Positions 36,573 to 43,362 of a stretch of 64,000 bases of DNA are shown in pieces. Where the stretch lies: the NCBI RefSeq assembly GCF_018326265.1, contig NZ_AP023360.1, forward strand, positions 5,675,501 through 5,739,500, written 5' to 3'. Made by a program: the position numbers and the translations under genes. The notes below the pieces were generated by a model. That model saw nothing but the letters and a program-made list of their open reading frames with translations, searched no databases and was not told where the DNA came from. Source of the stretch: Catellatospora sp. IY07-71 (GTDB lineage Bacteria > Actinomycetota > Actinomycetes > Mycobacteriales > Micromonosporaceae). How positions within the stretch are numbered: position 1 is the stretch's first letter; each line of letters begins with the position of its first letter.

Positions 36573-38856
36573 GCGTTTCGCGCACGCGATCCGCCGGTAT
36601 CGGTGGCTGCTGCTGGCCGCCTGGCTCGTGGTGCTGACCGGGGCCGGGGTCGCCGCGCTGCCGCTGGCCGGCAAGCTCAGCGGCGGCGGCTGGTACGTCT
36701 CGGGCTCCGACTCCCAGCTCGCCGCCCAGGCGCTGCGCTCCGGCTTCACCGGCCGGGGCGAGAGCAACCTGGTCGTGCTCGTGCACGACGAGCGGCACAC
36801 CGCCGCCGACCCGCAGTTCGCCGAGCGCGCCGGGCGGGCGGTGCGGGCGGTCCTGGACGACGAGCGGCTGGACGCGGCCAGCTCGTACGGCTGGCTCAGC
36901 CTCACCGGCCCCGGCCGGGACGCGTTCGTCGGCGACGACCGGCGCACCGTGGTCACCCTGGTCGGCCTCGACGTCGACGACGGCACCGCGCGCCGGGTGC
37001 TGCCCGGCGTGCAGGGCGAGCTGGCCGACCGGTTCGCCGCCGAAGGGCTGCGGGTGTCGCTGGTCAGCGCCGCGTCGCTGTTCGGCGAGATCAACGCGCT
37101 GAGCCAGAGCAGCCTCACCGAGGCGGAGCTGATCGCGTTCCCGCTGATCCTGGTCATCCTGCTGTGGCTGTACCGCAGCGTGGTGGCCACCGCGGTGTCG
37201 TTCGTGGTCAGCATGACCGCCCTCGGCCTGACCTTCGGCCTGCTGTCCCTGCTGGCGAGCCGGTTCGAGCTGTCCATCTTCGTGCAGAACGCGGCCACGA
37301 TGATCGGCCTCGGCGTCAGCGTCGACTACTCCCTGATCATCATCTCCCGGTACGCCGAAGAACTGCGGCGCGGCCGCGACCGCTTCGAGGCGCTGGTCAC
37401 CACGCTGCGTACCAGCGGCGAGACGGTGCTGTTCTCCGGCCTGATCGTGGCCCTGTCCACGTCCGCGCTGTTCCTGGTGCCGCTCAACGTGATCGGCTCG
37501 ATCGCGCTGGGCATCGTGCTGGTGGTCGCGTTCGCCGTGCTCAGCAGCGTGCTCGTGCTGCCCGTGGTGCTCTACCTGCTCGGCGACCGGGTGCTCAAGG
37601 GCGCGGTCAAGCTGCCCGGCGGCCGGGCCCGCTCGCTGGAGGTGTCCGAGAACCCGTGGTACCGGCTGGCGATGCGGATCATGCGCCGTCCGGTGCTGTG
37701 GCTGCTGCCCCCGGCGATCGCGCTCATCGCGCTGGCCGTGCCCGGCCTGGGCATGAGCACGTTCACGCCCGACGCCAGGGTGGTGCCCGAGTCCTCGCCG
37801 GTCCGCTACGGCTACGACCTGATGCGTGAGCAGTTCGGCTCCGGCGCCGCCTCACCGATGCAGGTGGTGGTGACCGTCGCGGGCGACCTGACCGACGCGC
37901 ACGGGGCGGCGCTGACCGGCCTGGCCGAGCGCCTGCGCGCGCTGCCACACGTCGAGCGGGTCGACTCGCCGCTGGACGTGCTGCGCGCGGTGGATCCGGC
38001 CCGGCCGGTCGCGGCGCTGGCCGCGCTCGACCGGCTGCCGGCCGACGCCCGCCAGACCGTCGAGCACTTCGTCTCCGCCGAGCGCGACACCGTCGTGCTG
38101 GAGGTCATCCCGGACGACCATGCGGCCAGCCCGGGTGTCATCGCGCTCTACGACCGGGTGCGGGCCGAGGTCGCGAAGCTGCCGCAGGACAGCCTGCGCG
38201 GCGTCGTCGGCGGCGAGACCGCCGAGGGCGTCGACGCCAACCAGGCCATCAGCGACAAGCTGCCGTACGTCCTGGGCATCATGCTCCTGATCATCTACGT
38301 GCTGCTGCTGGTGACGTTCCGGTCGCTGCTGCTGCCGCTGAAGGCGATCGTGCTCAACCTGCTGTCCGTCGGTGCGACGTTCGGCCTGCTCGCGATCGTG
38401 TTCCAGCACGGCTTCGGGGTGGAGCTGCTCGGCACGGTCAGCCACGGGTACGTGCAGAACTTCGTGCCGATCCTGCTGCTGGCCATCCTGTTCGGGCTCA
38501 GCACCGACTACGAGGTGTTCCTGCTCAACCGGGTCCGGGAGGAGTGGCAGCGCACCGGCGACGACACCGTCAGCGTCGCCACCGGCCTGGCCCGCACCGC
38601 GCCGCTGATCTCCGGTGCGGCGGTGCTGATGCTCGCCGTGTTCGGCGCGTTCACCCTCACCGGCATCAACCCGATCCAGCAGCTCGGCTTCGGCCTGGCC
38701 GTCGCCGTCGCGCTGGACGCCACCCTGATCCGCCTGGTCATCGTGCCCGCCTCGATGCGCCTGATGGGCCGGTGGAACTGGTGGCTGCCGGGCCGCCGCC
38801 CCGCCGCCCCTGTCCCGTCACCCGCTCTGCCCGTACGAGAGGACGCCCTGCGTTGA
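36565..38856 (+). CDS. MMPL-family RND exporter
   Basis: A 763-residue RND-superfamily transporter with the MMPL layout: one helix, a periplasmic-type loop, five helices, then the same again. The paired proton-relay signatures are GVSVDYSLIIISRYAEELR in the first half and GLSTDYEVFLLNRVREEW in the second. MMPL proteins export lipids and lipid-like metabolites in mycobacteria and relatives. Encoded in the middle of this operon, it most likely exports the pathway's product across the cytoplasmic membrane, so the product is expected to be lipophilic. It ends with a TTGA overlap into the methyltransferase gene. Confidence 0.92.
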   Translation: MAERFAHAIRRYRWLLLAAWLVVLTGAGVAALPLAGKLSGGGWYVSGSDSQLAAQALRSGFTGRGESNLVVLVHDERHTAADPQFAERAGRAVRAVLDDERLDAASSYGWLSLTGPGRDAFVGDDRRTVVTLVGLDVDDGTARRVLPGVQGELADRFAAEGLRVSLVSAASLFGEINALSQSSLTEAELIAFPLILVILLWLYRSVVATAVSFVVSMTALGLTFGLLSLLASRFELSIFVQNAATMIGLGVSVDYSLIIISRYAEELRRGRDRFEALVTTLRTSGETVLFSGLIVALSTSALFLVPLNVIGSIALGIVLVVAFAVLSSVLVLPVVLYLLGDRVLKGAVKLPGGRARSLEVSENPWYRLAMRIMRRPVLWLLPPAIALIALAVPGLGMSTFTPDARVVPESSPVRYGYDLMREQFGSGAASPMQVVVTVAGDLTDAHGAALTGLAERLRALPHVERVDSPLDVLRAVDPARPVAALAALDRLPADARQTVEHFVSAERDTVVLEVIPDDHAASPGVIALYDRVRAEVAKLPQDSLRGVVGGETAEGVDANQAISDKLPYVLGIMLLIIYVLLLVTFRSLLLPLKAIVLNLLSVGATFGLLAIVFQHGFGVELLGTVSHGYVQNFVPILLLAILFGLSTDYEVFLLNRVREEWQRTGDDTVSVATGLARTAPLISGAAVLMLAVFGAFTLTGINPIQQLGFGLAVAVALDATLIRLVIVPASMRLMGRWNWWLPGRRPAAPVPSPALPVREDALR

Positions 38857-39431
38857 ACGAGCCCGTCCTGGTCCTGCTGACCCTGAACTTCGCGTTCATC
38901 GGCATCCTGCCGCGGATCTTCTTCCGGTCCGACGGCACGCTCAACGCCCGCTGGTGGGCGACGGCGAGCCCGTTCTTCGTCGCGTGCCTGTTCCTGGTCG
39001 GGGCGTACTTCGCCGGCTGGGCCGCGCTGGCGCCCGCGTCGTGGTCGCGGTGGCTCGCGGTGGCCGCGGTGCCGTTCAGCGTCGCGTCGGTGGCCCTGAT
39101 CTGGATGACGCTCGGCACCCACCGCATCCCGATCTCGCTGTGGCACCAGGAGAACGACGCGCCGCGCAGCATCGTCACCTACGGGGCGTACCGCTGGATC
39201 CGGCACCCGTTCTACGCGTCGTTCATCTTCGCGCTGTTCGCCGCGCTGCTCTACCACCCACACTGGGTCACCGGCGCGACGTTCCTCTACGGCGTGATCG
39301 CGCTGAACCTCACCGCCGCCCGCGAGGAGCGCCGCCTGGCGGTCTCCGAGTTCGGCGCGGAGTACCAGGAGTACATGGGTCGCACCGGGCGGTTCACGCC
39401 GAGGCTCGGCGCACCCGTCAGGGTCGCCTGA
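38853..39431 (+). CDS. ICMT-type integral membrane methyltransferase
   Basis: A 192-residue membrane protein starting from TTG 38853, which overlaps the MMPL stop. About five hydrophobic helices end in the isoprenylcysteine carboxyl methyltransferase signature: GAYRWIRHPFYAS, then REERRL and FGAEYQEYMGRTGRFTP. This family binds S-adenosylmethionine and methylates lipophilic carboxylates or amines at the membrane. Here it could cap a carboxylate or a nitrogen on the cluster product. A hairpin at 39435-39470 follows at once. Confidence 0.87.
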   Translation: MNEPVLVLLTLNFAFIGILPRIFFRSDGTLNARWWATASPFFVACLFLVGAYFAGWAALAPASWSRWLAVAAVPFSVASVALIWMTLGTHRIPISLWHQENDAPRSIVTYGAYRWIRHPFYASFIFALFAALLYHPHWVTGATFLYGVIALNLTAAREERRLAVSEFGAEYQEYMGRTGRFTPRLGAPVRVA

Positions 39432-39434
39432 CAC

Positions 39435-39470
39435 GCGGCTCCAGGGATGCGGGGGTGTCCCTGGAGCCGC
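39435..39470. terminator. Hairpin after the methyltransferase gene
   Basis: Perfect 13-bp arms (39435-39447 and 39458-39470) around a 10-nt loop, 4 nt after the methyltransferase stop and 44 nt before the acyl-AMP ligase start. It may end or attenuate the main operon, giving the ligase a lower or separate expression level. Confidence 0.7.
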
Positions 39471-39513
39471 CTTCTCCGCAGCAGAGCACACCGGCCAATC
39501 CAGGGGGGACGAC

Positions 39514-41184
39514 GTGCCGGACATCCACACCGGATGGCTCACCGAGCCGCATCCGGACCGCGGGGTGCACCTCGCCGACGAGACCGGCGGCTGGACCTAC
39601 GCCTCCTACCCGGAGCTGGCCACGGCCGCCCGGCGCACCGCCGCGCAGCTCGCCGCGGCCGGGGTGCGTCCCGGTGACGCGGTGTGCGTGCTGATGCCCA
39701 CCGGCTACCCGGTGCTCACCGTGATCTACGGGGTGTGGGCGGCCGGCGCGGCGATCTGCCCCGTCGTGCCGCCCAGCTTCCAGCGCGAGGACGAGTACGT
39801 CGCACACGTGGCCGCGATCCTGGAGCAGGCGCAGCCGAGCCTCGTGGTGACCAGCGCCGGGCTGGAGCCGGTCGCGGTGCGGGCGATGGCCGCCGCCGGG
39901 CGGACCGACGCGCCGCTGGTGCCCCGCGAGGACGCCACCGAGGAGCTGACGCCGCAGCCGCGGGGTGAGCTGGCGCTGCTCCAGTTCACCTCCGGGTCCA
40001 CCGGCCGCCCGCGTGGAGTGCGGGTGACCTGGGACAACCTGGCGGCCAACTTCCGGATCATCGCGCGGATGAACGCGTGGCGCGACGGCGACGCGATGGC
40101 CTCGTGGCTGCCGCTCTACCACGACATGGGGCTGATCGGGCTGTTCCTGTTCCCGATCTGCCACCAGGGCTCGCTGTGGCTGATGCGCCCGGACCAGTTC
40201 ATCCGCGACCCGCTGCGCTGGCTGGCCTGCTTCGCGCCGGGCAAGGCCACGGCGTCGGCGTCGCCGTCGTTCGCGTTCGCGTACGCGACCCGGCGCGTGA
40301 AGCCGGAACGGCTGGCCGGCCTGGACCTCAGCGAGTGGAAGTCGGTCTGCATCGGGGCGGAGACCACCGACGTCGCGGCGCTGGCCGGGTTCGCCCGGTT
40401 CGCCGCCGGGACCGGCTTCCGGCCGCACACCTTCCAGCCGTCGTACGGCCTGGCCGAGTGCACCCTGGCCGTCACGTCACCCCCGCCCGGCGACCTGGCC
40501 GAGGTGGTCCGGCCCGACTGGGCCAAGCTGCGTTTCGGCGAGCCGGTCCAGCTCGACGCCAAGGGACGGCTGTCGGAGGCGGACACCCCGCCCGGCTCCG
40601 GCTGGATGATCGGCCACGGCCTGCCCGACCCGGCCGACGACCTCACCGTCCGGCTGGTCGACCATGACGGCGGCGAGCTGCCCGACGGCTGCCTCGGCGA
40701 GATCGCGGTCCGGGGCGGCTCCGTCGCCGCCGGATACCACGCGGGCCGGGCGGGCGTCTCGTCCCGCTTCGTCGACGGCGAGCTGCGCACCGGCGACGCG
40801 GGATTCCTCCACGAGGGACAGCTGTACGTGCTGGGCCGGATGGGGGAGAGCGTCAAGCTGCGCGGGCGCAACGTGTACGTGGAGGACCTCGACGTCAAGG
40901 TCGCCGCCGCGGCCGGGGTGGAACGCGGCAACGTCGTCGTGGTCGGCGCGCTGCGCGAGGGCCGCCCGGGGCTGGTCGTCTTCGTCGAGGCGAACCCCGG
41001 CCCGTGGACCGAGGACGTGGCCGCCCAGCTGCGCGGCGAGTTCGGCCCCGACCCGTTCCTGACCGTGGTCGCCGGTCGCCGCGGGCTGATCCACCGCACG
41101 TCCAGCGGCAAACCGCGGCGCCGCCACATGTGGGAGCTGCTCCAGTCCGGCGCGATGCCGCGCGCCACCGTCAGCCACCACTGA
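39514..41184 (+). CDS. Fatty acyl-AMP ligase (FAAL-like)
   Basis: A 556-residue ANL-superfamily adenylating enzyme. The P-loop is LLQFTSGSTGRPRGV and the FAAL-typical SWLPLYHDMGLIG follows. The A5 block is PSYGLAECTLAVT, the A7 region GDAGFLHEGQLYVLGRMGESVK and the C-terminal lysine motif HRTSSGKPRRRHM. FAALs activate fatty acids as acyl-AMP and pass them to an ACP rather than CoA. GTG 39514 has GGGGGG upstream. Separated from the operon only by a hairpin and on the same strand, it should load ACP2. A strong double terminator follows at 41211-41276. Confidence 0.92.
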   Translation: MPDIHTGWLTEPHPDRGVHLADETGGWTYASYPELATAARRTAAQLAAAGVRPGDAVCVLMPTGYPVLTVIYGVWAAGAAICPVVPPSFQREDEYVAHVAAILEQAQPSLVVTSAGLEPVAVRAMAAAGRTDAPLVPREDATEELTPQPRGELALLQFTSGSTGRPRGVRVTWDNLAANFRIIARMNAWRDGDAMASWLPLYHDMGLIGLFLFPICHQGSLWLMRPDQFIRDPLRWLACFAPGKATASASPSFAFAYATRRVKPERLAGLDLSEWKSVCIGAETTDVAALAGFARFAAGTGFRPHTFQPSYGLAECTLAVTSPPPGDLAEVVRPDWAKLRFGEPVQLDAKGRLSEADTPPGSGWMIGHGLPDPADDLTVRLVDHDGGELPDGCLGEIAVRGGSVAAGYHAGRAGVSSRFVDGELRTGDAGFLHEGQLYVLGRMGESVKLRGRNVYVEDLDVKVAAAAGVERGNVVVVGALREGRPGLVVFVEANPGPWTEDVAAQLRGEFGPDPFLTVVAGRRGLIHRTSSGKPRRRHMWELLQSGAMPRATVSHH

Positions 41185-41210
41185 AGACGGCCAGGGAGCG
41201 GGCCGTCGAT

Positions 41211-41276
41211 CGACCGCGGGACCGGGCAGCCCGCGGTCGGCCGGGCCGCCGCGGGCGGGCACCCGCGGCGGCCCGG
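41211..41276. terminator. Double hairpin between convergent genes
   Basis: Two GC-rich hairpins in series: a 10-bp stem (41211-41220 with 41230-41239) and a perfect 15-bp stem (41241-41255 with 41262-41276). They separate the acyl-AMP ligase (ends 41184) from the convergent aminotransferase (ends 41278) and mark the right boundary of the cluster. Confidence 0.85.
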
Positions 41277-41277
41277 T

Positions 41278-42471
41278 TCACTGCTTGAGCCGGGCGACGG
41301 CGTCGGCGATCACCTCGGGGCGCTTGCAGAACGCGAACCGCACCAGGTGCCGCCCCGCGTCGACGTCGTCGTAGAACACCTGCGCCGGGATCGCCACCAC
41401 GCCGCTGCGCTCGGGCAGCCCCAGGCAGAACTCGATGCCGTCGGAGCCGCCCAGCGGCCGGATGTCGGTGGTGATGAAGTACGTGCCCTCGGCGGCCAGC
41501 ACCCCGAACCCGGCCTCGGCCAGCCCCGCGCGCAGCTGGTCGCGCCGCTCCTGCAGGCCCGCGGTGAAACCGGTGAAGTAGTCGTCGGGCAGGTTCAGCG
41601 CCACCGCGACCGCGGGCTGGAACGGCCCGGCGTTGACGAAGGTGAGGAACTGCTTGACCCGCAGCACCGCCGACACCAGGGCGGTCGGCCCGCTGGCCCA
41701 GCCCACCTTCCAGCCGGTGCACGAGAACGTCTTGCCCGCCGACGAGATCCGCAGCGTGCGCTCACGCATGCCGGGCAGCGACGCCAGCGGGATGTGCGGC
41801 GTGCCCGCGTCGTCGAAGACCAGGTGCTCGTACACCTCGTCGGTGACCGCGTACGCGCCGAACTCCTGGCAGAGCTGCGCGATGAGGGTCAGCTCCTCGC
41901 GGGTGAACACCTTGCCGGTCGGGTTGTGCGGGGTGTTGAGCAGCACCAGCCTGGTGCTCGGCCCGAACGCGGCGCGCAGCTCGGCCGGGTCGAACCCGTA
42001 GCGCCCGCCGTCGCCCGGCCGCAGCGTCACCGGCCGCCGCACCGCCCCCGCCAGCGCGATGCTCGCCGCGTACGAGTCGTAGTACGGCTCGAAGCAGACC
42101 ACCTCGTCGCCCGGCTCGCACAGGCCCAGGATCGCGGCCGCGATCGCCTCGGTCGCCCCGGCGGTGACCACGACCTCGCCGTCCGGGTCGTACTCCAGGT
42201 CCCAGAACCGCCGCTGGTGCGCGGCGACCGCCTGGCGCAGCACCGGCAGCCCCGGGCCGGGCGGGTACTGGTTGTACCCCTCGCGCAGCGCCCGCGCGGC
42301 CGCGTCCAGCATCTCCGCCGGGCCGTCGGTGTCCGGGAAGCCCTGCCCCAGGTTGACCGCGCCCGTCTTGAGCGCGAGCGCCGACATGGTCGCGAAGATG
42401 GTCGTGCCGAACGGGCGCATCCGCTCCACGAGCGGATCGGCCCCGGAGATCCCAGCCGTCATGACCACCAT
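41278..42471 (-). CDS. Class I/II PLP-dependent aminotransferase
   Basis: Fold-type I aminotransferase of about 397 residues. Signatures are VNLGQGFPDTDGP near the N-terminus, NTPHNPTGKVFTREEL in the middle, VTDEVYEHLVF, and the PLP lysine in SSAGKTFSCTGWKVGW. The LGQGFPD start and GWKVGW lysine region are typical of the methionine/kynurenine-type (YbdL, KAT-like) subgroup. The start is taken at ATG 42471; GTG 42477 is an equal alternative. It is separated from the biosynthetic cluster by strong terminators on the opposite strand, so it is probably unrelated to it. Confidence 0.9.
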   Translation of the reverse strand: MVVMTAGISGADPLVERMRPFGTTIFATMSALALKTGAVNLGQGFPDTDGPAEMLDAAARALREGYNQYPPGPGLPVLRQAVAAHQRRFWDLEYDPDGEVVVTAGATEAIAAAILGLCEPGDEVVCFEPYYDSYAASIALAGAVRRPVTLRPGDGGRYGFDPAELRAAFGPSTRLVLLNTPHNPTGKVFTREELTLIAQLCQEFGAYAVTDEVYEHLVFDDAGTPHIPLASLPGMRERTLRISSAGKTFSCTGWKVGWASGPTALVSAVLRVKQFLTFVNAGPFQPAVAVALNLPDDYFTGFTAGLQERRDQLRAGLAEAGFGVLAAEGTYFITTDIRPLGGSDGIEFCLGLPERSGVVAIPAQVFYDDVDAGRHLVRFAFCKRPEVIADAVARLKQ

Positions 42472-42527
42472 CTTCACCCACCGCCGGGAACGGTGCCCGC
42501 ACCGGCCCGCACCGCCCGGCAGCAGCC

Positions 42528-42575
42528 GATCTTGTGCACTTCGTGTCGTCCGGACAGCAACAAACGCACAAGATC
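42528..42575. repeat. Inverted repeat D (GATCTTGTGC arms)
   Basis: Perfect 10-bp arms (42528-42537 and 42566-42575) with a 28-nt loop containing TCGTGTC. It lies between the aminotransferase start and the aac(2') stop. Its arms match those of repeat E (43221-43287) except for one base. Confidence 0.7.
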
Positions 42576-42636
42576 TACCAGCGCCGGGGCGTCGGGCGAT
42601 CAGAGGCAGCCGGTCCGGCGGGCGGCCCGGCCGCGG

Positions 42637-43176
42637 TCACCAGACGTCGCCGGTACGCCAGTCGCAGGTCAGCGGCTCGGTAAGGTCGAGATCGGGGTCG
42701 CCGCCGGGGCGGGTGAGCACGAAGACGCCGCCGTCCTCGTCCGGCGTGGGCACGCGCCCGTCCGGGCCGTTGACGTGGGTCGGCCCGAGCCACAGCCGCC
42801 AGCCCAGCCGCCGGTAGAGCGGCATCGCCAGCTCCGCCGACGCCAGCGCGCCCAGCTCGTACTCCCGCTCGATCAGCGCCGCGACCTGCTCCATCACCGC
42901 AGTGCCCCGGCCGCGCCCCCGATACCCGTGCCGCACCGCGACCGCCTCGACGTATCCGGTGCGCAGCGGCCGCCCGTCGTACCACAGCGTGCGCCCCACC
43001 ACCGACGCGTGCCCGACCAGCTCGTCCCCGTCGAACGCCAGCACGTGCGCCCCGCCCGTAGCGTGCGCCCAATCATCGTCGTCGAAGTCCCCGTCGAACG
43101 CGCCGTCGAGCATCGCCCGCAGCTCCGCCCGCCCCGCCGCCGTCAGCTCCGCCGCCCCCACCACCATCACCCGCAT
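42637..43176 (-). CDS. aac(2')-I: Aminoglycoside 2'-N-acetyltransferase
   Basis: A 179-residue GNAT that acetylates the 2'-amino group of aminoglycosides using acetyl-CoA. It follows chromosomal mycobacterial AAC(2')-Ic in length and sequence from end to end: GAFDGDFDDDDWAHATGG early, YVEAVAVRHGYRGRGRG for the acetyl-CoA loop, ELGALAS, and the identical-looking C-terminal CDWRTGDVW (CDWRAGDVW in M. tuberculosis). The start is ATG 43176. As in mycobacteria it may mainly be a housekeeping enzyme with side activity on drugs, but a self-protection role is plausible in an aminoglycoside-producing family. It is flanked by inverted repeats D and E. Confidence 0.9.
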   Translation of the reverse strand: MRVMVVGAAELTAAGRAELRAMLDGAFDGDFDDDDWAHATGGAHVLAFDGDELVGHASVVGRTLWYDGRPLRTGYVEAVAVRHGYRGRGRGTAVMEQVAALIEREYELGALASAELAMPLYRRLGWRLWLGPTHVNGPDGRVPTPDEDGGVFVLTRPGGDPDLDLTEPLTCDWRTGDVW

Positions 43177-43220
43177 GCCCGCAGCATGCCACGCCCCGCT
43201 CCCGTCCCCAAGATCGCGTC

Positions 43221-43287
43221 GATCTTGCGCGAACTGTTGCCCATTTGCCCCGTTGGTGCGTGTCGTACCCACGCTTCGCGCAAGATC
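43221..43287. repeat. Inverted repeat E (GATCTTGCGC arms)
   Basis: Perfect 13-bp arms (43221-43233 and 43275-43287) around a 41-nt loop with GCGTGTCGT. It lies upstream of aac(2')-I and downstream of the protease terminator. Confidence 0.7.
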
Positions 43288-43314
43288 GGCGGGGGAGAGG
43301 GGGGACCAAAAAGG

Positions 43315-43348
43315 GGCGCTGCCCCGGCGGGAGGGCCGGGGCAGCGCC
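43315..43348 (-). terminator. Intrinsic terminator of the M4 protease gene
   Basis: A 14-bp perfect GC-rich stem (43315-43328 with 43335-43348) and 6-nt loop, 15 nt after the protease stop on the minus strand, followed in that direction by a TTTTT run. It is the only clear rho-independent terminator with a T tract in the window. Confidence 0.88.
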
Positions 43349-43362
43349 GTGGGGGGGTGGGG

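Noticed and set aside
41278..43176. Aminotransferase and aac(2') as parts of the central biosynthetic cluster
   Set aside because: They are on the opposite strand, beyond two strong hairpins, and show no coupling with the operon.
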